Assembly (NCBI RefSeq): GCF_014647235.1
Contig: NZ_BMOU01000001.1
Location: 1,034,262-1,098,261 of the forward strand
Length of the DNA stretch: 64,000 nucleotides
From: Haloarcula pellucida
GTDB taxonomy: Archaea > Halobacteriota > Halobacteria > Halobacteriales > Haloarculaceae
Direction of reading: 5' to 3'
Below, one piece after another: positions 8,846 to 17,371 of this stretch; position 1 is the first letter of the stretch, and each line of letters starts with the position of its first letter. The position numbers and the translations under genes were made by a program. The notes beneath the pieces were generated by a model that made no database searches, was not told the DNA's origin, and was given only the letters and a program-made list of their open reading frames with translations.

Positions 8846-9903
8846 CAGACCTCGACGCTGAACGGTGCGTGGTCGTCGGCGCGGACCGCGAATCCGGCGA
8901 GCAGGTCCGCGACGCCGTCTAAGTCCTCGGGGTCGATGACTTCGACGGGCGTGTGCATGTATCGGTTCGGCAGGCCGACGTTGGCCGCCGGGATACCGCC
9001 CCGGGCGGTGAAGAACGCGTCGGCGTCCGTGCCCGTCCTGATGCCCGCGGCCTGCAACTGGACGGCTACCTCCTCGTCGGCACCGGCCTCGCGAAGCGCC
9101 TCGACGACGACGGGGTGGTTGGCGCTCCCGCGAGCGACGACCGGCCCGCCGCCGAGTTCGATGCCGTTCGAGCGCTTCCCGGGCGAGTCCGGGGCGTCCG
9201 TCGCGTGGGTAACGTCGACGGCGAGGACGGCGTCCGGGTCGAGGTCGAAGCCGACCATCTTCGCGCCCTGTAGCCCGACCTCCTCCTGTACCGTCGAGAC
9301 GGCGTGCACGGTGGCGTCGACGCCGCGCTCCGCGGCCCGGCGCAGGCCCTCCGCGGCGGCCCAGATTCCGATTCGGTTGTCCATCCCGCGGGCGGCCAGC
9401 CGACCGTTTTCGAGTTCGCTGAGGGTCTGCTGAAACGTCACCGGATCCCCGCGGTCGACCAGTTCTTCGAGTTCGTCGCCGTCCTCGGCACCCACGTCGA
9501 CGTGCTGCTCTGCCACCTCGGGGACGCTCTCGTCGTCGGGGTCTCGGAGGTGGATAGCCGTCTGCCCCACGACGCCGGACAGTGGCCCGTCGGCGGTGTG
9601 GACCGTGACGTGTTGCCCGCGAGAGACCGTCTTGTCGGAGCCGCCGATGCGCTCGATGCGGAGGAACCCGTCGTCGGTCACGTCGCGGACGATGAACCCG
9701 ATCTCGTCGCCGTGACCCGCCAGCGCGACCGACGTGTCGTTGCCGTAGAGGGTGGCGACGGCGTTCCCGTAGTCGTCGGTGCGTACCTCGTCGGCGAACT
9801 CGCGCACGTACTCTACCCACACCCGCTGACTGTCGGCTTCGTAGCCGGATGGGGCCGGTGTGGTCAGTAGCGATTCGAGGAAGGTCCGTCGTCGGTCGTC
9901 CAT
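8845..9903 (-). CDS. M42 family metallo-aminopeptidase
   Basis: A 352-residue cytosolic dinuclear metallopeptidase of the M42 (tetrahedral aminopeptidase/FrvX) family. Visible family motifs are AGHGDEIGF (H64, D66), GMDNRIG, VQEEVGLQGA with the catalytic glutamates, VDVTHATD, and the terminal HTPVEVID with the last metal histidine. Length is typical. It would trim peptides released by the proteasome. The stop codon is supplied at the edge of the palindromic repeat. Confidence 0.92.
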   Translation of the reverse strand: MDDRRRTFLESLLTTPAPSGYEADSQRVWVEYVREFADEVRTDDYGNAVATLYGNDTSVALAGHGDEIGFIVRDVTDDGFLRIERIGGSDKTVSRGQHVTVHTADGPLSGVVGQTAIHLRDPDDESVPEVAEQHVDVGAEDGDELEELVDRGDPVTFQQTLSELENGRLAARGMDNRIGIWAAAEGLRRAAERGVDATVHAVSTVQEEVGLQGAKMVGFDLDPDAVLAVDVTHATDAPDSPGKRSNGIELGGGPVVARGSANHPVVVEALREAGADEEVAVQLQAAGIRTGTDADAFFTARGGIPAANVGLPNRYMHTPVEVIDPEDLDGVADLLAGFAVRADDHAPFSVEV

Positions 9904-9980
9904 ACCCGGCCTATGCCGCCATCTGTGAAGAATTACGGGGCCGCCACAACCGATAAGAGCCGGGCCGGCGAAGTATCAGC

Positions 9981-10232
9981 ATGGCGAAATTCACCCTCCT
10001 CGAACTGCATCTGGACGGCGCCGAGTTCACTGCGAACGCACCCGGCGTCGGAAACGGCGAGACTGCCGAGACGGCCGCCGACGAAAGCGAGGCGAGCGAC
10101 TCCGGTGGTCGGGGCGGGGTACTCGCACTGGTCGTCCTCCTCGCCCTCGTCGGCGTGGCCGTGGCCGGCAAGAAACTGCTCGGCGGGAGCGACGACGAGG
10201 ACCTGCCGTCCGTCGATATGGACGACGAATAG
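9981..10232 (+). CDS. Small acidic single-helix membrane protein
   Basis: An 83-residue protein with an acidic N-terminal half, one strongly hydrophobic segment at about residues 47-64, and an acidic tail. I do not recognise a named family. It precedes the Zn-metalloprotease gene by 61 bases in the same direction and may share its transcript. Codon use (GC-rich third positions) supports it being real. Confidence 0.65.
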   Translation: MAKFTLLELHLDGAEFTANAPGVGNGETAETAADESEASDSGGRGGVLALVVLLALVGVAVAGKKLLGGSDDEDLPSVDMDDE

Positions 10233-10293
10233 GGTCGAGGACACCCCCGCAGGTGGGGAGAAGGACTATGCCGCCCCGTCCCCTCCTTCGGGT

Positions 10294-11244
10294 ATGGGAT
10301 TATATCATAGCGTTCGCGCCGTCGCCGGCGCTTCTGGCGACGGTCCGATAGACTGGACCGCCGTCGCCGAGGCCGCGAAGTCGGCGACGGATCCCGGCGA
10401 CCTCGACGTATCCGCCACGGAGCGACAGGGGTACGCGACGGACGTCCGGGACGCCCGGGATCGCGTCCGGGAAGTCGGGCAGCTCGACTTCGACCTCCCC
10501 GAAACAGTCGAGATTCAGCACCGACACCACTGGATAGACGCCAACGTCGCCACCTTCGAACGAGTGATGGCGCCTATCGAACAGCAGGCGGAGTTCATCC
10601 CCGGCGTCGCCCGCGTGGTCAACACCGGGTCGATGGCGTTCGCGCTCTCCTTTCTCGGAAACAACGTCCTCGGGCAGTACGACCCCCTCTTGCTCGCCGA
10701 CGGCGACGACCACGCCCTGTACTTCGTCCGGCCGAACATCCGGAAGGTCGCCGACCAACTCGACGTGGACCACGACCGGTTCCGCCGCTGGATAGCGTTC
10801 CACGAGGTGACACACGCCGCCGAGTTCGGGGCCGCGCCGTGGCTCTCCGACCACATGGAGGAGACGATGGAGGAGGCCATCGACCGCCTCACGGACGGCA
10901 ATCTGGACCGCGATTCGCTGGGCGAACTCGACACGACGATGACCGCCGTCGAGGGGTACGCGGAGTTGCTGATGGACCGGGCCTTCGACGACGAGTACGA
11001 CGACCTGCGGCGGAAGGTCGACGAGCGACGACAGGGTCGTGGCCCGGTCGCCGAACTCGTCCGGCGGGTGCTGGGCCTCGGGATGAAACGCCAGCAGTAC
11101 GAACGCGGGAAGGCGTTCTTCGAGGCCGTGGCCGACGCCCGAGGCGTCGCGGCCACCGGCCGGGTGTGGGACTCCCCGGAGACGCTCCCGACCGACGACG
11201 AGATAGCGACCCCGTCGCTGTGGATAGAGCGCGTCGACCCGTAA
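10294..11244 (+). CDS. Zn-dependent metalloprotease-like protein (DUF2342 family)
   Basis: A 316-residue cytoplasmic protein with a gluzincin-like HEVTH motif at 170-174 and a further acidic residue at E178. The family (DUF2342, sometimes called 'coenzyme F420 biosynthesis-associated') is common in haloarchaea and actinobacteria, but its substrate is unknown. I chose ATG 10294 because the open frame before it runs through the previous gene. Residues 40-100 hold the conserved EIQHRHHWIDANVATF block. Confidence 0.85.
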   Translation: MGLYHSVRAVAGASGDGPIDWTAVAEAAKSATDPGDLDVSATERQGYATDVRDARDRVREVGQLDFDLPETVEIQHRHHWIDANVATFERVMAPIEQQAEFIPGVARVVNTGSMAFALSFLGNNVLGQYDPLLLADGDDHALYFVRPNIRKVADQLDVDHDRFRRWIAFHEVTHAAEFGAAPWLSDHMEETMEEAIDRLTDGNLDRDSLGELDTTMTAVEGYAELLMDRAFDDEYDDLRRKVDERRQGRGPVAELVRRVLGLGMKRQQYERGKAFFEAVADARGVAATGRVWDSPETLPTDDEIATPSLWIERVDP

Positions 11245-11345
11245 GCGTCCACAGGCCGACGAGCGAGAGTCCCACCGCGATACCACGGCTTACCGCCCGA
11301 AATCCCACCATTACATAGTCACCACTTCGAGTAAGCGAGGCCCGG

Positions 11346-12440
11346 ATGCACCTCGTCAGTCGTCTCGCGTCCGGAATCGCTGGGGACGCCCCGGTGGCGA
11401 GCGGTCAGTCTCGGCTGGAGGTCGACATCGTCGAGTCGGTTCGCGAAGTGTGTCGCGACGAGTGGAACCACGTCGTCGAACACGCGAGTCGCGGCAGCGT
11501 CTTCCACCGCTACGAGTGGCTCGACGCCGTCGAGGCCGGCCTCGACCGCACGCCCCGACACCTCGTCGTCAGGAAAGACGACAACCTCGTCGGCCTCTTT
11601 CCGAACTTCGTCGCGCCCCTCGACGGGGCGGACCGGGCCCCGTTCCGGCGGCTGACCTCCGTCGACCCCGGGTTCGGCGGGCCGGTGATGACCACGGATA
11701 CGGACGCCGTACTCTCGGAACTGCTCGACGCGGTACCCGACATGCTGTCGCCCCGCACCATCGTCCACGAGATACGGGCGCTGGACCCAAGTTACGTCCG
11801 GTACAACACGGCGTTGCAGGCCCACGACTACGTCCCAAACCGGCGACGCTGTCGGTTCTTGGTGCACCTCACACGGGGGTACGACGACGTCCTCGCTGGG
11901 ATGAGTCGGTCACGACGCCGGGGCATCGAACGGGGACGCGAAACAGACCGACTGGAGATCGTCGAAGAACCGGTGACGTGGGACACGCTCGAGCGATACT
12001 ACCGGACCTACGAGCAGGTGATGGCTCGTATCGGCACTGACCCGTTCCCGTTCCGGTTCTTCGAGGAGTTGCTGGACATGGACGACCGGTTGCTCCTCGT
12101 GACCGCACGCGTCGACGGGAAGTACGCGGGCGGACTGCTGGAGATAGTGGACGAGGAACAGTCGTCGGTCCACGGCTACCTCTCTGCCGTTCCGGAGCGG
12201 TACTTCGAGCACCACACGTCCGAGCGCCTCTACGATTACGTCATCCGATGGGGCATCGCGAACGGGTACGACACCTACGACCTCGGGACGACGAAACCAG
12301 ACTACGAGAACGGCGTGTTCCGGTACAAGGAGGGGTTCGGCGGACAGGCGATTCCGACGCTCGTCTGGGAACGCGGCGTCAGTCCCGTCTGGGATGTCTT
12401 CGCCGCCGGTCGTTCACTGTACCTCAAACACGTGGGATGA
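11346..12440 (+). CDS. FemX/BioF2-type GNAT acyltransferase
   Basis: A 364-residue protein with two GNAT-like halves. The C-terminal half has the BioF2-like (PF13480) pattern: a basic SRSRRRGIERG segment, YYRTYEQVMARIG, and the final YDLGTTKPDYENGVFRYKEGFGG block typical of FemAB-like enzymes. Such proteins transfer aminoacyl or acyl groups, often onto cell-surface polymers; the acceptor here is unknown. Length and composition are ordinary for the family. Confidence 0.8.
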   Translation: MHLVSRLASGIAGDAPVASGQSRLEVDIVESVREVCRDEWNHVVEHASRGSVFHRYEWLDAVEAGLDRTPRHLVVRKDDNLVGLFPNFVAPLDGADRAPFRRLTSVDPGFGGPVMTTDTDAVLSELLDAVPDMLSPRTIVHEIRALDPSYVRYNTALQAHDYVPNRRRCRFLVHLTRGYDDVLAGMSRSRRRGIERGRETDRLEIVEEPVTWDTLERYYRTYEQVMARIGTDPFPFRFFEELLDMDDRLLLVTARVDGKYAGGLLEIVDEEQSSVHGYLSAVPERYFEHHTSERLYDYVIRWGIANGYDTYDLGTTKPDYENGVFRYKEGFGGQAIPTLVWERGVSPVWDVFAAGRSLYLKHVG

Positions 12441-12445
12441 CGTCG

Positions 12446-12784
12446 CTACTCGCGATTCGAGCGCCGTCCGTCGCCGTCCGTCGCCCGCGTGAGGCCGTCT
12501 TCGTCCGATTCGGAGCGCCGCCGCTGCGTTCGGACGCCGGGTTTCGGCCCGCGGTCGGTCGTATCCTCGTAGGGAGTCTCGGCGATGCTGTCGGGGAACG
12601 TGAACTCCGCGAGGAGGCGCCCGACGGCGGTCGTGCCGACAGCGACGCCGACGACGAGCGGCAGTTCCGCACCACCCCAGAGCGTGACCAGCGCCATCGA
12701 CCCGCCCACCAGCACCGCGAAGCCGATTTTCAGTCGCTTGAGGAACTTCTCGCGGTCCGTTCTGGTAATCGAAGGACCGACCAT
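12446..12784 (-). CDS. Small two-helix membrane protein
   Basis: A 112-residue protein with a charged N-terminus, two hydrophobic helices (about 19-39 and 44-62), and a long arginine- and glutamate-rich cytoplasmic tail. No family recognised. It sits five bases from the end of the convergent acyltransferase gene and 40 bases downstream of the next gene on its own strand, so it is likely co-transcribed with that one. Confidence 0.6.
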   Translation of the reverse strand: MVGPSITRTDREKFLKRLKIGFAVLVGGSMALVTLWGGAELPLVVGVAVGTTAVGRLLAEFTFPDSIAETPYEDTTDRGPKPGVRTQRRRSESDEDGLTRATDGDGRRSNRE

Positions 12785-12824
12785 CAGCGGCCCCGTTTCC
12801 TGTCGCTTTCGTCTCGGTGTGTCA

Positions 12825-13370
12825 TCAGTAGAATCCTCGTTCGACGTCTTCCTCGATGACGTCCTCGAACTCCGTATCGAGCAGTTCCTCGGCCTCCTCG
12901 AAGGTATCGGTCAGCGAGTCCATCCGCTCCGGGCGGTCGTACTGGTCGAACTCCATCGGGCCGTAGGCCGGCGAGTCGACGGCGTCGAGGACGTCTTCGA
13001 GCATGGCGCGCGGCGTCGTCGGCGCGTCGGCGTGCGTCTCGAGGACGGTTTCGAGGTTCTTCGCCTTCTCCTCGGCGTCGTCCTCGTCCTCGGGGGCTTG
13101 CTGGACGCCGAACAGCCCGGTCCCGTCCTCGGGGAAGAGGGGGTCGATGTCCTCGTCGATACGGCGGGCTACCCGCGTCCCGACGCCCTGCACCTCGAAG
13201 GGGTTCTTCGCGTACGTCTTTAGCTGGTAGACCCCGGAGGAGGGGTGGCCGATGTACAGGTCCTCGCCGATACCGTTCGCGCGGTCGCCGCCGACGGCGC
13301 GCCACCCGCCGGGGTCGGCGTTGCTGTCCATCACGTCCTCGATGATGTCCTGCCAGTCACGAACGCGCAT
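12825..13370 (-). CDS. Conserved haloarchaeal protein (DUF5806-like)
   Basis: A 181-residue acidic soluble protein. The N-terminal half (WRAVGGDRANGIGEDLYIGHPSSG then YQLKTYAKNPFEVQGVG, given here in parts) looks like a compact alpha/beta domain. The second half is acidic and helical. I link it tentatively to the haloarchaeal DUF5806 family. Function unknown. Confidence 0.7.
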   Translation of the reverse strand: MRVRDWQDIIEDVMDSNADPGGWRAVGGDRANGIGEDLYIGHPSSGVYQLKTYAKNPFEVQGVGTRVARRIDEDIDPLFPEDGTGLFGVQQAPEDEDDAEEKAKNLETVLETHADAPTTPRAMLEDVLDAVDSPAYGPMEFDQYDRPERMDSLTDTFEEAEELLDTEFEDVIEEDVERGFY

Positions 13371-13489
13371 TGTCGGTCGGTGGTTGGTCCCGCGTCAGAA
13401 TGAAGGCATCGGTCTCCGCGATACGCCGCCGGTCACGACCCGACGAGAGAGAGCCGAACCCCTTTAGGCGGACGCCCGGAGCTAGCAGT

Positions 13490-13870
13490 ATGGAGAGCGA
13501 GTCGAACGTCCTAGGTGGCGACCTCGAGAGCTGTTCGCAGGACCCGGTGACCGGGTTCATGCGGGACGGCTACTGCTACCCGCTGCAACGTGACCCCGGT
13601 CGACACGAGATCTGTGCGGTGATGACCGAGGCGTTTTTGGAGTACAGCAAGGCGGCCGGCAACGACCTCGTCACGCCGCGCCCCGAACTGAACTTCCCGG
13701 GCCTCGAACCGGGCGACCGATGGTGTGTCTGCGTCCCGCGCTGGATCGAGGCCCACGAGGACGGCTACGCGCCGCCGGTCGTGCTGGCGGCCACGAGCGA
13801 AGACGTCCTCGAAGACGTCTCACTGGAGACGCTGCGGCGTTACAGTCACGAGAACGAGACGGAGGTCTGA
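13490..13870 (+). CDS. DUF2237 family protein
   Basis: A 126-residue protein that matches the DUF2237 pattern closely: NVLGGDLESCSQDPVTGF at the start, CAVMTEAFLEYSKAAGNDL in the middle, and GLEPGDRWCVCVPRW near the end. Cysteines at the conserved positions suggest a metal or redox role, but the family has no established function. ATG 13490 gives the family's normal length; the upstream open frame is not conserved-looking. Confidence 0.88.
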   Translation: MESESNVLGGDLESCSQDPVTGFMRDGYCYPLQRDPGRHEICAVMTEAFLEYSKAAGNDLVTPRPELNFPGLEPGDRWCVCVPRWIEAHEDGYAPPVVLAATSEDVLEDVSLETLRRYSHENETEV

Positions 13871-13878
13871 AACGCGAG

Positions 13879-14052
13879 CTATCGCCACTCGGAGAGCGAC
13901 GCGGCGGCGCTCGTCGGAACCGACAGCCACGCCTCGTCGGTCGTGACGTCTGCGACGACGAGGCGACGCTGGCCGTCCGTCTCGTCGACGGCGGCGACGA
14001 CCTGTGGCGTATCGACCGGACGACTCTCGACCGACTCGGTTTCTGCGCTCAT
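13879..14052 (-). CDS. Small haloarchaeal protein, unrecognised
   Basis: A 57-residue acidic protein starting at ATG 14052 (MSAETESVES). A TATA-like CATTTATTCG lies about 25 bases upstream, and a perfect dyad sits right behind that. The longer open frame (to 14142) crosses this promoter, so the short start is preferred. The predicted beta-rich core (VVAAVDETDG, RRLVVADVTTDEAWLSV) is typical of small haloarchaeal proteins of unknown role. Confidence 0.65.
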   Translation of the reverse strand: MSAETESVESRPVDTPQVVAAVDETDGQRRLVVADVTTDEAWLSVPTSAAASLSEWR

Positions 14053-14070
14053 ATCTGATCGTTCCCTCTC

Positions 14071-14099
14071 CGAATAAATGAATGTAGCGAAACTACATT
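14071..14099 (-). promoter_or_regulatory. TATA box with adjacent perfect dyad
   Basis: On the minus strand the TATA-like CATTTATTCG (14080-14071) is preceded directly by AATGTAG-TTTCG-CTACATT (14099-14081), a 7-bp perfect inverted repeat over the BRE position. This is a good place for a repressor or activator of the 57-residue gene. It could also affect the divergent nuclease-helicase gene. Confidence 0.5.
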
Positions 14100-14223
14100 G
14101 ATAAGAAGACATTCGAGTGGAGCTGTCGCAGATAGTGCCCACTTCTTGCCGTCATCTACGCCAGAATGAAAAATTCACTCTGCACGACAGTATCGTCGGT
14201 TCGGTTGAGAGACGGCGGGGACC

Positions 14224-17139
14224 GTGCCCGACACCCACGAGTCAGCGCTCGGGTCGCCGTCGTCGCAAGGCGGAGTGACCGACAGCGTTTTTCCGGGCCC
14301 CGCCCTGACTCAGGCCGTGCAACTTCGCGGCCCCGTCGTCGAGGTGAGCGACCCGAAGACCGTGAACACGCAGTACGGCGAGAGCGACCTCTGTGAGGTG
14401 ACGCTCCGCCCGGACCGCGGGGCCGGCGTCCCGACGACGGTCACGCTCTGGGGGAAGTGGACCGAGACGGCCGACGTCCTCGAACCGGGGATGGAACTGG
14501 CCGTCTACGACCCCGACGAACGACAGTATCAGGGCGAGACGCAGTACTCGGTGGGCAGCGACGCCACCGTCGTCGTCGAACCGGACTTCCTCGTCGACGT
14601 GACGGACGTCCGGGCCTGGGTGCAGTGTCCACGGATGTACTACCTCCGAAAACTGGACGGGGCCGACCTCGCGTATCCGCTCGTGAAAGGGACCGTCGTC
14701 CACGAGGTGTTCGGTGACCTGCTCCGGGGCCGGGACGTCGAAGCGGCCATCGACGACCAAATCGAAGCCGCCGGGCTGGACATCGGCTTGCTCGGCCGAG
14801 AGGCCGACGAGGTGGCCGGCGACGTGCGCGACCACGCGAAGGCCATCGAGGGGTGGCTCCAGCAAGGGACGCTGACGGACGAGGACAGCGCGGCGACAGC
14901 CGCTGACAGCTCTGAGCGGGACTTCAGTCCCGCGGAGAGCGACTGGCGCTCCGAGATGACGCTCATCTCCGAGCGCTACGGGATGAAAGGGCGGGCCGAC
15001 GCCGTCCGCCGCGGGATGCCGGTCGAACTCAAGACCGGGAAGAACACGAAGCGAGAGCCACGCTTTCAGGACAAGATTCAGGCGACGGCGTACGCGCTGA
15101 TGCTCGGCGAACGGGCGGCGAACTCGCTGGACGCGAGCGCCGTGATGGCCGGTGACGGCGGGACGACGACGCCTATCGAAGCCGCCCCCGACACCGGGAC
15201 GCTGCTGTATACGAAAAACGCCGCCGTCGACCGGAGCGAGGAGAGCGGCGACCTCTCGCCGGCCAAGGAGTTCTCCATCGGGTCAGGTCTGCTGAACTAC
15301 GTGATTCGGACCCGCAACGCCATCGCGGCGATGGAACACGACACCGGCGTGCCGACGGGCTACGAGGCCAACACCAAGTGCGAGTACTGCTTCGAGCAGG
15401 ACACCTGTATGGCCGTCTCCGGCCGTCTCGACCAAGAATCGAAGGCCGGACAGGTCGGCGTCGCCATCCCCGAAGCAGAGCGGGACTACTTCGAGCGGTT
15501 CTATACGGCCATCGAGGCCGAGCGACGGGCGGTCCACCGCGAGTACGCGAAACTCTGGGAGCAGACCGCCGAGGAACGCGCCGCTGACGACCGGGCGCTC
15601 GTCGACCTCGAACCGGTGGGACGGACGGAACTCGACAGCGGTCGCTGGGAACTCCGAGCGAGGGGTACCGGGGCCGTCTCGAAGATTCGGGAAGGCGACC
15701 TCGTGATGGCCAGCGACGGCGACCCGGTGACCGGGGACGCGGAACTGGCGCGGGTCGAACGGATTGGCGAGGCGCGGAGCGCCTCGGAAGACGCGAACGG
15801 GGAAACCGTGAGCAGCGGCGAGGAGATAGTCGTCACCGCCGACGAACCGCTGGACCTGCGCCGTCTCGACATCTACCCTTCGGAACTGACCACCGACCGC
15901 CTCCAGAACGCACTCCACGACGCCCTGCTCACGCAACCGCCCGAGCAGAAGGACGTGCTGTTCGGACGACGGGACCCCGAGTTCGAGACGGTCGCGGAGA
16001 CGTTCATCGACAACAACGAGGCCCAGAACGAGGCCGTCCAGTTGGCGGTCGGTGCCGAGGACTTCGCGCTGGTCCACGGCCCGCCGGGAACCGGGAAGAC
16101 CTACACGCTCGCGCGGATGGTCCGGGCACTGGTCGACCGTGGCGACCGGGTCCTGCTGTCGGCCTTTACCAACCGCGCCGTCGACAACGCCATCGAGGCA
16201 CTCGAAGAGCAGGGATTCACCGATATCGTCCGCGTCGGTACCGAGAGCGGCGTGCGCGAGGACATGCAGAACTACCGGCTAGAGCAGTCCGGCGACCCGG
16301 GCGAGTGTGCGGCGACACTCCAGAACGCGCAGGTGGTCGCGGCGACGACGGCCACCTGCGGTGGGACGGCCATGCAGAGCCAGTCGTTCGACGTGGCCGT
16401 CGTCGACGAGGCCGGACAGTTGACCGAACCCGGGACGCTGGCGGCGACGACGCTCGCCGACCGGTTCGCCCTCGTCGGGGACCACCAGCAACTCCCGCCC
16501 GTCGTCCAGTCCGAGGACGCCACCCTCTCGACGTCGCTGTTCCAGCGCCTCATCGAGACGCATCCCGACGCCGGGGTGATGCTGGACCGGCAGTACCGGA
16601 TGGCCCAGCACATTCAGGCCTTCGCCTCTAGAGAGTTCTACGACGGCCAGTTGCGCCCGGCGACCGGCGAGGTCGCGGGCCAGCGAATCGACGACCTCCC
16701 GGGCGTCTCGATGGACGCCCTGCCCGAGCACCTCCGAGACAGAGTCTCGTTCGTCGATCCCGGCGGGACCCAGACGGGTAACACCAACCCCGTCGAGGCC
16801 GACGCCGTCGCCGAGGTGGTAGCGGCGTATCGCGAGGCCGGCGTCCCTGCAGCGGACGTCGGCGTCATCGCGCCGTTCCGGGCGCAGGTCGCCGAACTCG
16901 ACCGCCGACTGCCCGACGTGGCCGTCGACACCGTCGACCGCTTCCAGGGGTCGAGCAAAGAGGTCATCGTCGTCTCCTTCGTCGCGACGGAGACGCTGGA
17001 GGGGCCGATATTCGAGGACTACCGACGCATCAACGTCGCGATGACGCGGGCGAAAAAGGCCCTCGTGCTCGTGGGCGACGCCGACGCTCTCGGGACGGAC
17101 GAGGTGTACGGGCGACTCGTCGAGTGGGCGGAGAGCTAG
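14224..17139 (+). CDS. Dna2-like nuclease-helicase with Cas4-type Fe-S nuclease domain
   Basis: A 971-residue fusion. Residues ~30-125 look like an OB-type domain. Residues ~130-400 form a RecB/Cas4-type PD-(D/E)xK nuclease: C135 (QCPRMYY), H160, the ExK pair in VELKTGK (E268, K270), and C386, C389, C395, which together with C135 make the 4Fe-4S site known from Dna2, AddB and Cas4. The C-terminal third is a superfamily 1 helicase with Walker A GPPGTGKT at 619-626 and DEAG at 728-731. This matches eukaryotic Dna2 architecture, which processes 5' flaps and resects DNA ends. The start is GTG 14224; no cas genes are nearby, so a repair role is more likely than CRISPR adaptation. Confidence 0.9.
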   Translation: MPDTHESALGSPSSQGGVTDSVFPGPALTQAVQLRGPVVEVSDPKTVNTQYGESDLCEVTLRPDRGAGVPTTVTLWGKWTETADVLEPGMELAVYDPDERQYQGETQYSVGSDATVVVEPDFLVDVTDVRAWVQCPRMYYLRKLDGADLAYPLVKGTVVHEVFGDLLRGRDVEAAIDDQIEAAGLDIGLLGREADEVAGDVRDHAKAIEGWLQQGTLTDEDSAATAADSSERDFSPAESDWRSEMTLISERYGMKGRADAVRRGMPVELKTGKNTKREPRFQDKIQATAYALMLGERAANSLDASAVMAGDGGTTTPIEAAPDTGTLLYTKNAAVDRSEESGDLSPAKEFSIGSGLLNYVIRTRNAIAAMEHDTGVPTGYEANTKCEYCFEQDTCMAVSGRLDQESKAGQVGVAIPEAERDYFERFYTAIEAERRAVHREYAKLWEQTAEERAADDRALVDLEPVGRTELDSGRWELRARGTGAVSKIREGDLVMASDGDPVTGDAELARVERIGEARSASEDANGETVSSGEEIVVTADEPLDLRRLDIYPSELTTDRLQNALHDALLTQPPEQKDVLFGRRDPEFETVAETFIDNNEAQNEAVQLAVGAEDFALVHGPPGTGKTYTLARMVRALVDRGDRVLLSAFTNRAVDNAIEALEEQGFTDIVRVGTESGVREDMQNYRLEQSGDPGECAATLQNAQVVAATTATCGGTAMQSQSFDVAVVDEAGQLTEPGTLAATTLADRFALVGDHQQLPPVVQSEDATLSTSLFQRLIETHPDAGVMLDRQYRMAQHIQAFASREFYDGQLRPATGEVAGQRIDDLPGVSMDALPEHLRDRVSFVDPGGTQTGNTNPVEADAVAEVVAAYREAGVPAADVGVIAPFRAQVAELDRRLPDVAVDTVDRFQGSSKEVIVVSFVATETLEGPIFEDYRRINVAMTRAKKALVLVGDADALGTDEVYGRLVEWAES

Positions 17140-17164
17140 TGCGACCTTGCATAGGTAGCGCCGT

Positions 17165-17174
17165 GTTTTAAACC
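17165..17174 (+). promoter_or_regulatory. TATA box of the 34-residue zinc-ribbon gene
   Basis: GTTTTAAACC is centred about 27 bases before ATG 17197, predicting a leaderless transcript and supporting the tiny gene as real. Confidence 0.5.
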
Positions 17175-17196
17175 CCGTCGGCCGTGAATATAACGT

Positions 17197-17301
17197 ATGA
17201 CGGACTGCCCCGACTGTGGCTTCCCGCTGGCGGCCGAACAAGACCTATCCGATGGGACGCTGTTCTCCTGTAAGCAGTGTGGCACGCGACACATCGAGTG
17301 A
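17197..17301 (+). CDS. 34-residue zinc-ribbon microprotein
   Basis: The reading frame MTDCPDCGFPLAAEQDL... has two CxxC pairs (C4/C7 and C25/C28) separated by 17 residues, a complete zinc ribbon in only 34 residues. A well-placed TATA box lies upstream. Haloarchaea encode many such small two-CPxCG-motif proteins, some shown to influence growth or gene expression. The target is unknown. It sits alone between the helicase gene and the convergent PH-domain gene. Confidence 0.75.
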   Translation: MTDCPDCGFPLAAEQDLSDGTLFSCKQCGTRHIE

Positions 17302-17371
17302 GGCCGGCGTTCGGGGCGGTCGGCCGGTCGTAGCCGTACGGCGGCACGGAGACGGCCGGTTTCCGTGACCC

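Noticed and set aside
14224-17139. The Cas4-like domain as sign of a CRISPR system
   Set aside because: It is fused to a helicase in Dna2 order, and no cas1/cas2 or repeats are in the window.
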